Below are positions 1 to 11,976 of a stretch of DNA of 64,000 nt, in pieces. The notes below the pieces were generated by a model. It was not told the origin of the DNA. It searched no databases and was given only the letters and a program-made list of their open reading frames with translations. Every line of letters begins with the position of its first letter. Position 1 is the stretch's first letter. This DNA comes from Andrena cerasifolii (taxonomy: Eukaryota; Arthropoda; Insecta; Hymenoptera; Andrenidae): the NCBI RefSeq assembly GCF_050908995.1, contig NC_135120.1, positions 18,985,433-19,049,432 of the forward strand, in the 5' to 3' direction. The position numbers and the translations under genes are program-made.

Positions 1-417
1 AGTTACTCGACGGCAATCAGACGCCAGAATCCAGCAGACGGATTGGCTGCGGTCGTCTTGACGTGAACTTGCCGAGAATGGAATTGGAAATCCAAGCGGG
101 AAGAAACGGTTCCGCGGCTCGGCTGTACTCCGCGCGATGTTTCAATACGAACCCAAACTCATGTGCAACGTCCACCCCTCGCGCGTAACACCCTTGCTTC
201 CTCGAGCTCTTCAAATTCCTGGAATATGAGATTCTTAAGGTGCGAAAATTTTTTGGAAGTCACAGACTCGTCGCGTAGGTATTCAGTCGCTGATAGAGTA
301 AAGGCCAGCGATAATGTCTTGGTGTGGGATCTGAATATTGAAAAAGCTTTGTTTCTTTATTCCTGAGATATGCTGCATATAAAACTGGTCAACGTATGGC
401 GAGGCACGATAATAACT

Positions 418-500
418 AGTGTTTCTGATTTCTCCATATTTTTTGTTTCTCGAGAAATCAGAAATGAGATCATATTTCTTGAGAATTCTCGAGAAATTGA
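418..500 (+). mobile_element. Truncated copy of the AGTGTTCCT MITE
   Basis: Starts with AGTGTTTCT and shares about 60 nearly identical bases (gatttctccatattttttg and on) with the full-length element at 51921-52026 and the truncated copy at 28272. The right terminal inverted repeat is missing here. Confidence 0.6.
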
Positions 501-579
501 AAAAAATATTGTAAAAATTATATTTTTGGAATAATGTTGATAATATTTATCAAAAACTCTTTTCTATATTTCTCGCTAT

Positions 580-782
580 TTTAGCTCTGCACTTTACTAA
601 TGCGATTACTTCGATTACCGACGCTTCTCAGTCAAATTATTTTATGTACCCTGCGTCACCTGTCTTAATGTCCTTTTTTTGATTTTTTTCTGTTGTAATA
701 TGCACTCTCTTACTCATGTACACTAAAGGTAACCCCTTCCCGTTTACAAACAATAAATAAATAAATAAATTGGTATCGGAAT
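580..782 (+). mobile_element. LINE 3' end fragment with (AAAT)n tail
   Basis: Ends in AATAAATAAATAAATAAAT. It is preceded by a GTAC...AAGG...CCCGT-like stretch also found just before the same tail in the LINE copies at 33.5-34.1 kb, 6.8-7.5 kb and 49.3-50.0 kb. No coding part remains. It is called only by similarity of the 3' terminus to those copies, and the left limit is a guess. Confidence 0.4.
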
Positions 783-1292
783 TAGGAAAACTAGGTGGCC
801 GATGGATATTAGGGTGGTCCACTTTTGAAGTATAAAATGCAGGTTCTCCACAAGGTTGCTTTTGTTCCAAACATGCTAACTAACACCTGTGCAAAATTTC
901 AGCTCAATCGGACAATATTTGGAGGTCGCTAGGATTAATCGGTTTTATGGGGTGAAAAAGAATTTCTGTCTGTTTTCCAATTAACGACTCTCCAGCTGAC
1001 GTCATTTTAGATTTGGGGGGACTATTGGAAGCCATTTTTATCCCCGAGGCAAAAACAACATTTTCAAACACTTCTTTTGGTTTAAGGAACAAAAACAGGC
1101 TTGCAGAGTGCAACAAAGAATACAAAAAGAAATTCCCACGCGATCGTGGAGCACCCTAGTGGATATGAAAGTTGACAGGGTAGTTTTTCTGATTCAATGG
1201 GTCACCTGAGAATCCGTGTCTCACGCTCATTATCTCGAATGAAGCAGTCGGCTGCTATCCTGAAAATCTGCTGGCATAATCCACGTTCCTGA
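783..1292. other. No feature seen
   Basis: Unique AT-rich to mixed sequence between a LINE tail and the GC-rich repeat. Only short chance open frames are present. Confidence 0.5.
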
Positions 1293-1545
1293 TAGTTGCG
1301 ATTCTTCGAGTCACCCTCGGGATAGTTGCAATCCCGTGAGTTGCGATCGTGGTAGTCAGCGGCTGGGTGAACTACGATCGCGGCCCCCGCGATCGTCCCC
1401 GAATTGCAGCAGCGATAATTGCCGTCCCGCGAGTTGCAATCGTAACGCTCGCAATCCTGCGAATTGCGATCCTGATAGTCGAGCTTCCGCGGAGTTGCGA
1501 TCGGATGAGTTGCGACCCCCTAAGTCGCGGTCCTTGTAATTGCAG
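1293..1545. repeat. Degenerate GC-rich repeat built on a 15-base GAGTTGCGATC unit
   Basis: Units such as gagttgcgatc, gagttgcaatc and gaattgcgatc recur at intervals of about 15 or 30 bases across this stretch. The copies are diverged, so this is an old tandem array. The Arg/Ser-rich open frames across it are products of the repeat and not evidence for a protein. Confidence 0.6.
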
Positions 1546-3899
1546 GGGTGGCGACTAAAATTCTACAAATTGTAGTCTAATATTCGCAACAGTAAATTCT
1601 ATCATTCGAGAGCAGTTTCCAAGCAACTTGGAAACCAGAATTATGAAAATGGTAACGGCGACGGTCATCTCTGCATAATCAAAAGGAGGGTGGGTCGAAG
1701 TTTGAAAGGAGGGCCTCCTGAAATTCCATCAGCAACTAGATGAAAAGGTTTCGGGAGACATCCACGTTGCGGGCGAAACGCCCATATAGACGAGGGAATG
1801 AAAGAGGCAAATGTCCTTCGTCGAGCACGAAATAACGCCGCCACTTAGGGCACGTATAACAAACAATCAGCGAGCAAACAGATCGGCGGACGCTTATTGC
1901 CTCGCGGAAACGCGGTTACGGCGATAAGTGGCAATAAAATGTTTGCGCCGGATCCCGGTAAAGACATCAGAAATTAAGAAGGGAGCAGCTTTCTCCTTAT
2001 CTCGCGGAGCTGGGGACAGCGGGGCGACGAGGGGAAGGAAGATGCCGTCGCAGAAATGAGAAAACTCTCGCATTATCTGCGAGCATTACTCGGGTGCCCC
2101 GAACTGGGTCAATCCATTCGACGTTTCAGCGAGGTTCCAGCATCGACCGTACCTGGAACAGTCCAAAACAAGTTGGAAAAATAGTATCCACGGCGCGGAA
2201 AAGGATTGTCGGGAGCACCGGCTGAAGGATTAAAATAAAAATCCTCTCCGCCCGTTTTCTTCCTCTGCCTTAAGCTTTTACCCTCGATGAGGATAAGTAT
2301 TATCTGTTTAACTGGCCCCGGAGCAACTGGCTCCCTCCTCCGCGATCTGGCTTCCCTCTGCTCCGAAATTTTACTTGTATGTGGATCATCCCTCGTTATT
2401 TCCCTACTCTGTATATTGCAGCTATCAGATAAAGGTTGATAGCGCAGTGTTTGCCGTTTATACTCTGTAACCGTTTGAAAATCGCGCCCTGCTGGCCTCG
2501 AACTCAGCTGAATGGAATTCTCAGTCTCCTTAGAAAGTTTCCTCGGGTGGATTCTAAATTTTACGCGCCCTCCCAGGACCCACCCTTCCACGCCCAATCT
2601 ACAAACGCTCCCATCTCGACCCTTTTCAGAGACGCTTAGACAATGTGCAGGCTCCCGATCGTGGAGCGAGCCTCCTCCGTATAATTCTCCAAGATAAAAC
2701 CCACCCTCGTAGAGGTGCCACGTCGCCGAAAAGGGGGTTAATATCGTGCCTCGATTTATCACCATCCTTTTGCCGCGGCCCCGCGAAAACACTGAAATTC
2801 GAGAGAGTGAGAGAGAGCCAACCGGAGCTCTTGATACCCGGGCAGGAGAAGCTGAAATACAGCTCGTTGCGCCGTCATTCGTATTGTATACATTTCATTA
2901 TTCCCCGGTGCTGGGGGAGCGCTTTGAAGTCCTCGAGCAGTTCGGCTCCTCTCTCTGTTTCCCTGTCCCCCGGCTGCTTCATCCTGTTACATGCAGAGCG
3001 GGGTATCAGCTGGAAGTAGGGCACGCTGGGATACGAGAACATCGGGAAATCCGAATTTAAAAGCGACCCAGAAAGAACGCCCGCCGACCCTGCCTCCTCT
3101 GGGCTCGCGGGTTTATCCTGGACCCTCGTTGTCTGGGGAAAAAATCGGGGTAAACGCGCTCCGATGCACCGGGGATCCTTGTGGCAGAGCACGTCGAAAG
3201 AATTTCACGAGGAAATATCGCTGGCAACGGCGCTCCGCGGATATACTTAAAGAGTGGTACGTTCCTCGGTGCCCGTGAGAGCTTTCGCCGGATAGTTGCA
3301 TGCATTAAACCCTGTTATCTATTTATTATTCCCTTGGGGTTGGATATTGAGACCTGGCTGCCATGTGGATCTGTGATATTTAAGCTTCAGATTGCTTTTA
3401 ATGGGGCTCAAAGTAACGTAACAGCATTCTTTTGGGTGTACCTAAGTAGTGGCTTGTAGGATTGAGGGGAGTGTGAAGCAACGTGTCTCTTCAAATTCAG
3501 CGTGATTGTGGCTTATCGAACCCAAATCACGCACCAAAGTATAGACTAACTGTGGACCCTCCGGTTTGATCGAATCACGGTCTCCAAATAGTCATGAATG
3601 TTCCTTCTACGTGACACATTCGCATTCTGGCCAGAGACAGAGTGCCTCGATCGCACATGGGGCCAGTCGACGACGTAAACTGTCGCGTTTGGTCTAGTTT
3701 ATGGCGCCCCTAACACCCCATAAACCTTCGGGGGCCTAACTCCTTATGGTACTCTTATCGCTCACGCCACTTTTACTCGCTACAGTCTCTTTCTCTTGCA
3801 ACATATTTCGAGTCCTACCCGAGTGAACAGCGCCTCTCTAAATTAGAGGAATAATTAAATCATATAACCACAGCCCCAGTAAGCAATGTTCCAAACCAT
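1546..3899. other. Non-coding stretch, no gene recognised
   Basis: CpG-rich unique sequence. The longest open frame is a 227-codon frame on the - strand (2109-2792). It has no recognisable domain, no hydrophobic or repeat structure, and overlaps several equally open frames on the + strand, so I treat it as chance. No repeats stand out. Confidence 0.5.
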
Positions 3900-4005
3900 T
3901 TAAAACACGTCCACACATCATTCATTCGGCTGTAGACCGTCGCACGTATCAGACGTGTTACGCGAGTGTCGCGAGTCTTTACATTGAATCCTGGTGATTC
4001 ACAGC

Positions 4006-4034
4006 GTGTGTGTGTGTGTGTGTGTGTATGTGTG
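4006..4034. repeat. (GT)n microsatellite
   Basis: A run of alternating GT, about 14 units with one GTAT interruption, directly upstream of the LINE ORF1 remnant. Confidence 0.9.
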
Positions 4035-4169
4035 CTCTACACTGTTTACTTCTGAAACGTTCTTTACTAAATCCAGCTTATTGACCACTTATAGCGTAAA
4101 CCTAGTCACGATACACTTAAAGTATCTGCACGATTGCGCAGTATATTACATATAAAACCAACCGAAATC

Positions 4170-4622
4170 ATGGAGAACGAAACAGCAAATGCTGCCTCTC
4201 CAACAACCCCAAACAGTTTTGCGAAAGCAGCACAGAATGTTACATTCCCCCAAAAAGACCAAGCCATCGTATCAGACGCAAAAGATGGAATCTCAATTGA
4301 AGACTACGTAGAAGCCTTAGGCAAAATCGTCAACCCAGCAAGCATCCGCTTCATCTCCAGAATCTCTAATAATAGAATATGCACATCCCTATCATCTAAA
4401 CCACTCGTCGATGAAATAACAGAAAAACATCCAACAATCAAGATTAATAGCATCGAGCTTGAAATTAAACCTTTAATTAGCAGAATGAAAAGAATAATTC
4501 TATCGAACGTCTCCCCGATCATCCCTCAGTCAAACTTGAACAAACCTAAAAGTATTCAGATTGTAATACAATTCTTCGAAGCGATCAATTTAATTGACCT
4601 CTTGCAATTGAGCATTACATAA
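4170..4622 (+). mobile_element. Remnant of a LINE ORF1 (gag-like) reading frame
   Basis: An open frame of about 150 codons starts at the ATG at 4170 (MENETANAASPTTP...) and carries the stretch IRFISRISNNRICTSLSSKP, then RMKRIILSNVSPIIP. This is the kind of N-terminal sequence found in ORF1 proteins of non-LTR retrotransposons common in ant and other insect genomes. That resemblance is from memory. The last 35 codons or so no longer look like the family and suggest a frameshift, after which no zinc knuckles or reverse transcriptase follow. The copy is therefore broken. It keeps the 5' part, which is unusual for LINE copies and points to an internal or 3' deletion. The DNA from about 3900 may be its 5' untranslated region. 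Confidence 0.5.
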
Positions 4623-4629
4623 TTCTATA

Positions 4630-6820
4630 ACCTAATTCCTAGTACGTAATTATTGTTCGAAGGCGGGTGGTCGCTAAGGACTCCACTGTTGATGCGACCA
4701 CGTTAAAATAAAACCCTACAAAAAAAAAACTTCCACACATCTGAAACCCCCCAAAGTCTCGTTGGAAACGTTGAAATCGAGTTCGTCGGGGGAACTCGGT
4801 ACACGGAGACCCCAGCGAACAGGCAGACACCCGTTACCCTGCCAGACAGACAGGCAGCCATAGAGGAAAAAGGGAGCGCAGGCAGAATCGCAGCGCAGTG
4901 GCAACGTCAGCGATGGGCACAATGAAGGAAAGCTATCGGTGGCTGCGTGTTCTGGGCTGCATCTGGTCGCATTGTGATTTCGATGGGGCGGCTCGAATAA
5001 CCGTGAAGACCGTGGCTAACGATAACAATACGATGATGAATGCTCGCTAACTAACGACCGCGCAGTTGCCCCGAAAAGCCTCCGTATTGCTGCTTTGTGC
5101 CGAACCTAGTGCACGCCACTCTCTCTCCGTACACACACGCGCGTGCATCCCCGCTCCGCCGACACCCGCTCGCCGCTCTGTCCTCTGCTACTTGCCCCCG
5201 GCCGGAGTCGCTTCAGAAGGGGGGTGCGCCAGCGTAACGACTAAAAAGGATACTGATATATCGGCCGGCTGACAGCTTTACGAATGATCCTAGTGTCGCC
5301 TTGTTATCCACCCGATATACACTCGCCGTCCAGACGTCCACCCTTTTTACACTCGCCGAGCAACTGCCACTGGATCGTGCTTAAATAGCTGCGCCCCTTT
5401 AATCAGCGTTCTGGGGGGGAGAAGACACTGTCTTCAGGATTTGAGTACTGGGGATGGAAAAGGGTTGGTTCCGGGGCACTTGAGATGGGGATGGTTTATC
5501 CATTTAATTTCAAAACTTCGGGATACGTGTACAAAGCTGCGATGGGCAGAATTTGTGAAGTCGAAGGAGCAGGGAAAGGTATATACACTTTCGTTTCCTC
5601 GTCACGAGTTTTCTACTCTAAACTCTAAACAACTTGAATCGCTGGCAGTTCCATCGGAGCAAAGGTAAAACAGCCGTTTCGCCGGTTTCCCTTGAAAGCA
5701 ACCCCCGCTTCGTCCCGCTGGACCGCCCCGCGTAACTCGCCGCGCCCGATGACACAGAATAGTCACGTAATTCTCGCGGAATTATTCCGCTCGGGCTGCT
5801 GACTCGCGCCGCCGCTCGAAACATTATATTTCCACTCGAAGTTTCGAACTCGGGGGCTGTTTGCGAGCGCGTCGGTAAATTATCAGCGACGAAGGGGTGG
5901 GGGGCCTGGCGGCGGGAGGGGGCGGACAAAACGACGCCTTTTCCTCGAGTCGCAGGGTCGAAAGTTCTCTACTGAAGCGCCGCGGACAAACGTCTTCATC
6001 AGCGATCTTAACGAGACATCCCGTGGACTTAATTAGCTTCCCTGCCGTTTCCAACGGCTTTTTTCACCCCCTCGGAAGAGCCGCCCCGCTCCACTCCACC
6101 GTCTCCACGTTCACGCTTCGTTTCGCTGCGAAACGAACCCACGGCGCGACGCCCTGGAAGCTCCTCGCGCGTTTTATCGCGCCGACAGTAATCGCGGGAC
6201 TAATCGACTAATCCGTCGTAATTCCTATTGAGACAGTTATCTAAGTGTCCAACGGCATTCACGGAGGATCCGCGAGGCTTTTGTGCGCGGTACTCGTACG
6301 ATGCTGTAATAGAGTCCTCTGTGGAGGGTAGGGGGTCGCGCGGATGGATGTCGCCTGGCCCACAATGGGACTAATACCGTTCGCGCGTGCACGCTTTTGT
6401 ACGCGGTCGGTCAGGCTACCCTTCCTCCGGGCTCAGTGGAACATTGGGCTTGATAGAGCGAAAGAACATTACGGAAATAACGCTAAAGGGGCGTGTAACT
6501 TGCCCTTGTGTCGTGATGAACCACCTGATGATACAATCATGTGATGTGAGCGCTTAGACTGCAAGTTTGGATCTAGACCTAGGGGGATCTTGAAGGGACT
6601 GGGAGGTCTAAGGAGAGACGGAGAGTTTTTCACAGTTTTTTAAATTAGTATTAGGGGTGTATACACGCGTACTTTTCGCGAGATTCAGAATTCTTTTGCT
6701 ATCTGTAAAACACCGTCCGGAATCTAGACGAGGGAAGGGATCTTCCCTCATCAGTATATACCTACAACCGACGGACCCTGCCATAGACACACGAGGACTA
6801 AGAGGAATAACTTGGGATAT
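4630..6820. other. Non-coding stretch, no gene recognised
   Basis: CpG-rich unique sequence. A 46-codon open frame at 4914-5051 (MGTMKESYRW start) and several longer frames around 5.6-6.2 kb have no family resemblance and no splice context that I could defend. No repeat is evident. Confidence 0.5.
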
Positions 6821-6827
6821 GCAAACG

Positions 6828-7495
6828 AATATTTATTTATTTATTTATTTATTTATTTACGGAAAAACCCTTTGGTACATTCAGAATAGAAAAGATCAGT
6901 AGAGGAATAGTACATAAAAGTAGAAACACAAACACAGAACACCTAAAGCCAAAATGAAATGAAATAGTGCCAAGATAGAGTACAAGCAAAATCAATAGGA
7001 TAAAATACAGTGGAAATAATAGGAGTTAAAGAGAACTATTAACTGCCTTACTCGCAGAGTGCTTGAAAGAGTATAATGAGTGGCAGAAGAAATCAACTAA
7101 ATGCGCGACAGAATTAGAAGTTCTACACAGTCTATCTACACAGTTGTTCATGCCAAAAGGGGTAGAGTGTTTACGCAGCATAAACAGTGGAGTATTCCTT
7201 AGCACTCTGGGCGGTACATTAAGTTCAAATAAGCTTAGAAGCTCCGGACACTTGACGTGGTGATTCGTAACTTTAAAGGTCGGTATTAGATCGGATAGAA
7301 GCCTTCGCTTTTCGAGAGGAAGGTAGCCCAGAGTAGAAAGGATATGCTCATAATTATGAGAATATCTATCAAAAGGAATACGCAGTTTGTATGCTGCATA
7401 TCTCAAATATCTATGTTGGATGCTCTCCAAAGATTTGATGTGACATATACGGTAAGGATTCCAACCTTCCCCATATGCAAGACTCGGTAGAACGT
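6828..7495 (-). mobile_element. 5'-truncated LINE copy, reverse transcriptase C-terminal end
   Basis: On the - strand, 7430-7026 encodes SIQHRYLRYAAYKLRIPFDR, HNYEHILSTLGYLPLEKRRL and on to a stop. This is the C-terminal end of a non-LTR retrotransposon reverse transcriptase ORF2. It lines up with the copies at 33537-33981 (HKFLRFAAYKLGRPVSRDNH) and 49.6-50.0 kb. The 3' end is a (TAAA)n tail, seen here as TTTATTTA repeats at about 6830-6858, preceded by the shared AAAGGG-TTTTTCCGTAAAT motif. Only the 3' end is present, as is usual for LINE insertion. The reading frame is intact at its C-terminus, but the copy cannot be functional. Confidence 0.8.
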
Positions 7496-7499
7496 TGCG

Positions 7500-10400
7500 A
7501 CGTTGCTTTTAACACTCGAAGTATCATATCTCACGTGTAATTCAGACCCACCGTTTGCTATCAAACACACGCAGCAGCAGTCCCCAGAGCAATCGTTGTA
7601 GCAAGGAAAATTGGCGTGATTTGTAGTTATAAAGCTTTCCTTCGCACTCGGTGCGATCTCAAGCCATACATGAATACGACCATTCCTCTCTGGCGTGCTG
7701 GCGAGCTGTTACGCAACATTGTAATTTCCCCTATATAAAAATCTGAAAGTACGGTCGCTAATACGCTCCCTCGAACGCCGGCCTCTCCTGTAATCTCTCC
7801 CTGCTCAGTAGCCGTAATTAATATCGAGCGAATGAAATTCTGCGGCCTCCTGAGTGCAACCCCCCCGACGGCGGGAAAAACGAGAAGTTTAATCAGAAAA
7901 GGGGAGAGAAGAAAGCTTGCCAGGAACGCATCGCCCCGCGAATTCTCAATCTTCTGATCGAAGAAACCTACCCCCCAACTCCGTTCACTTTCCACGGTTA
8001 AAATCACCTCATACGGACTAGCCAGCACTTCGAGAGGCACTCCCTCTTAATTAGACGAAGCCCAGGTGTGAAATAAACCGCGTCCATCTCCACGATCCTC
8101 CGCCTTTCCTTGGACACTCAACCCCCCGGCTTTCGCACCTACCCGTTCAACCTCACCCCCTTGGCTCGTCGACTCCGACTGGAACTCCCTTATTCATCGA
8201 GAAAGGAACCCCTCGAGCCGCCTCTTCCGTCTTCGTGTTTTTCTCGTTGGCGCTTCGCTGAACCCTCCGACCCGCCTCGATATACACCCCAGGCCGAAAC
8301 GGCAACCCCCGAACGCTCGGAGGCTAGCGTCGGGTGGAGATGCTGGGGTAGGGAAGGCGGCGGAAGATGAAAAGTCGTGTAGCGAAGGTGGTACATATAG
8401 GTGGGCGTACATAAGGGCGAAGAGTTATGGCGCGCACATGGAGACGTCGCGACGATGCGTGACATATTGGGCGCGAGGGACTAACCGACTACGACGGATA
8501 TATCCGTCCGCGGCCGGCCCACCAATTTGTCGATATCGTCCTTGTATCGTTTGCACCGCCATCGATTTGTATTGTTACCCAATACTGGCGAGGTCTGCTG
8601 GATACCTTTCAGAGACGCTACCTCCGGCACATTGGATCGCTTTCTTGACTTCTGTTGGGTTGATGTCTAGGACGACAGTCTTCGGCTTTGATGACGGAAG
8701 GTGAACGAAGAGATTGATCAGTTGGTGGTGGCTGTTTAGGGATTTTATTGGGTGATTTGAGGGATGATGAATCGGTTGCTTTGAGGATAATTTGCGTCTA
8801 TATGTTGCTAGTTCTTGCGCAGGGGTTGAGGCAGGTACTGATACTAGGAATTCTTAGGAAACTGTAGCGATAGCTTTGTACTCGTTATAAGAAAACATTT
8901 CTACAGATACCGTTCTCGCAAGTTCTCCCTTAACCCTACAGTTCACGCATAAATTAAAATGATGGATATCTTCAGGAAAGAGGATTTAGATTGCACGTAA
9001 TCTACTGCACTCAATCTCTATTATCAAGAATATTTAATAACAAAATGAAATACTGAACAAATATCTCTTCAACACTACGACTGATCTTTATCTAAATCTT
9101 TTTCAATATCATGTGAACTGTTCACTTGACTGGTCAGGCCCCACGTGTGCACTGTAGGTACTGATTCCTGTATCGATGAGTCCACTCCTTTTCAGTCCTA
9201 CCTGTGACTGCACGCCTCGAATAATTTCCTAGGGACAGAACAGTATGGGAGATTTCTGGAAACCTTGACATTCAAATGAAACATCACCAAATACCTTTCA
9301 ACACGCAATATCACCAAGAAGCAAGGTCCAGCCAAGAATGTTTCGACGCAGCGAGCATCCACCTTGAATCGTTCACCCCGGCCGAGCCAAGTGCGACTTC
9401 GCGAGCAATAGGAACGCCAGCCACCGGAAACCAGTAAATACCCAGCACTCGTCATTTTCTGGCAACTTCCTTGTGCGAGCATAGCCGAGCGAGGCATGAT
9501 TAATTTCGTCTGGCTAGGTGTCCACCAGCGAAGACGTAACCGTGCAACGATACCCCCGTCGGTCCACACGAACGAGGAATCCGACGGAATGCTGGCGGCC
9601 AAGAGGCAGCACGGACGAGAGGGAACGATGAAACGACAATTACGTTGAAATAGTGCTTCCGCCTGTAGGAGCGCCAATGCCCTCCACCCCCACTCGCAGT
9701 GGCGTCCACCAGCGGCGGTATGCAGTCTCTTATATCCCGGGCAGGATGCGAGGCGACTTGCTCTCCCTTTATAAATCCGTTGCTCCGCGGAAAAGGCATC
9801 CTTGTGCTGCTAATGAGAGGGCTCGCGTGACTCGAATTGATTTACACCCCTGGGCTGGAATTAGAGATGAGCTCTGGGGGGGAGTTGAGATTTCCTCTGG
9901 CTTTTCTTCGCCATTCGCTTATCTCAACGAATCATTATAGCGTACATATGTTAGGCTTCCAGTTTAGTCGATGAAAAGTTGATTCAAATTTTGACTATCA
10001 CTGATTGTAGCTTTGGGAAATTTGTGCGCATGGATCTCCGTAGGAAGTAGGCAGCAGGGTTTTAAGTTACAAGTGGGTGCGCAGACGATCCACGTTGAGG
10101 AAGCGTTTATTGTTTCCGCGTTTGTCGTTAGCGTCTAGGAGGAATGGCGTCGATCGGGGGAAGCTTATTTCGAGATATCCGGGCAAGTTCCACGGGGGTG
10201 GGGACTGTAAGGTACACGTTGCTGATAAAATATTGCCCGCGGATAGATTTGCAACAGATCGGGCCAGGTCTCCAGGTGTCATAAATCTTATTCGCCCGCA
10301 CAGTTTGAGGGCAATAAATAGAGAAGGATTCGCGCGTTTCGGCGGAGCTGGGAGGATTTCTTTTGTGCGTGGCAACACGGAGCTTCCGAGGGAAGTGATT

Positions 10401-10755
10401 TAACGAGAATTACGCGCGGTGCCCTACATTTCACGTGAAACAATATAACGGCGGGGTATTTATAGTATCTATAATCATTTCAAGGCACTCCAGTTACGGT
10501 GGAAACTGAAATTAAATTCCAGCTCGCGTACCTATTCTCCTCAATCTCCCAATTTTTTTATAATTATATCTGCCTCTTACTTGCGAAAGGAGTGTTTCGT
10601 TAAATATCTCGATGAAATTCTTCGAAGTGCGACGTAGAAGCCCAAGAAAAGGAAAATTTTCGTCAACAGAGTAGCTTAAATTTAAGTACCTAGATCACAG
10701 TCTTACTCCTGCGAATTCCCCAATTTTATTACCCACATCTTTATAAAAAAGAGAG
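7500..10755. other. Non-coding stretch, no gene recognised
   Basis: Mixed unique sequence. Overlapping open frames on both strands at 8.1-8.5 kb and 9.2-9.9 kb are typical of CpG-rich DNA and show no domain. No splice-bounded exon with teneurin-like sequence was found. Confidence 0.5.
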
Positions 10756-10762
10756 AAAATCA

Positions 10763-10921
10763 TAATAATAAAATTTCGAATAACGAATATAGATCCAAAG
10801 AATAAATCGTCACGCGTTAAATAAAATTAGCACGGGTTAACGAACGAATGACAATTTTTTTTTTAAACTTTTGTTCGTTATTCGAAATTTTATTTAAATA
10901 AAAAAATTTGCCCATCTCTGA
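10763..10921. mobile_element. MITE-like inverted repeat, 'TTTGCCCATCTCTG' family
   Basis: The left arm (taaaatttcgaataacgaa) and right arm (ttcgttattcgaaatttta) are perfect complements, and the right end reads AAATTTGCCCATCTCTG. A relative with the same ends lies at 17804-17980 and a fragment ending GCCCATCTCTGG at about 44808-44873. Non-autonomous; no coding content. Confidence 0.7.
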
Positions 10922-10924
10922 GTA

Positions 10925-11757
10925 GCTCAGCTTTCTGTCCCTGTTATCGCAGAAGGGACGAAACAAATTCTCCCTTGAAGCTCCACCCGTTCACGACGCA
11001 AAAACAGAAAGCTCATGGATCCCCCGATTAAAAGGCTCGATTATTGTCCGACGAGCTCCGCCTGTAGGCGTGACGCTCGCAGCAGGCAGCGCAGTATTGT
11101 CAACAGATCTCTCGACAGCCTTAACAAGCTGAATAATGACTGGCGTTTTAGCCTTTAAATTATCATCGAGCGTGTCCTCCGTCCCCTTCGACCGGGATGA
11201 ATGGCGCGTGACATGGAAGAAAGCTACTCTCTCCACTATAAATAGATAAACCGCGCTCCGCGTGGCGTCCGACAGGAAAAGGGGCCACTGGAATCCGTGG
11301 TGTCGGAAGTCGGCCCGTAAAGCTCGCACGATGAAGTGATTTTCGAGTTCATTATGCGCGGACAGAGAGGCAGGGAGGGCCCGTGGCGGTGGAAAATTAA
11401 TTTATATCACTTACGATCGCGCGCACGACGTTGGCAGTTCCTGGGCACCAGCTGCAGTCGCGGAGTAAAATTAGTGTGGCAGTTATGGGGCTTGCCTCCG
11501 CTCCATTCATTGCGCTCCGGCGCATCAAGTGTCCCTCTCCTTGAATCTTCTTCGGGAAAATACGTTTCCGAAAGAAAATGGTACCTACGCTTCAAATTCA
11601 AAGTTCCGGGTTCCATTGATCTGGAATTCTAAGCTTCTAATGATAATAATTAGAATAAGGAGAATACTTATGTGAGCCATCTCTCCCAACGACGGGAACC
11701 ATCTCTCCCGGCTTCAGTTTTGAGCCCGAATTTCAGAAAATATTGCGTTAAAGCAAA
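10925..11757. other. No feature seen
   Basis: Unique sequence. Open frames on both strands (10991-11329 -, 11336-11632 +) show no recognisable domain. Confidence 0.5.
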
Positions 11758-11758
11758 T

Positions 11759-11976
11759 AGGGTAGATGTACCGTTTGTGGCCATTACAGTTTTTGGCCAC
11801 GTGCTTAATTATCTAATTTGTAAATGGCTTGCGGATCATTATTGTGTGGAGAATTTTACATCACAAATATTTTGTTTAGTGTACCGCCAGAAATATAAGG
11901 TTACATTTATTGCTTACACGGGAAAATATTATATTTTTTAATACCTTAAAGTGGCCACAAATGGTGCCTCCACCCT
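11759..11976. mobile_element. MITE with 25-base terminal inverted repeats
   Basis: The left end (AGGGTAGATGTACC, then GTTTGTGGCCA) and the complement of the right end (AGGGTGGAGGCACC, then ATTTGTGGCCA) match at 21 of 25 positions by eye. The interior is AT-rich and non-coding; an 89-codon open frame inside is chance. No convincing target-site duplication was found. Confidence 0.7.

Noticed and set aside
1336..1558. Two overlapping Arg/Ser/Pro-rich open frames
   Set aside because: Both are generated by the GC-rich tandem repeat.
4914..5051. 46-codon open frame beginning MGTMKESYRW
   Set aside because: Too short, no family resemblance, no downstream donor site in a plausible position.
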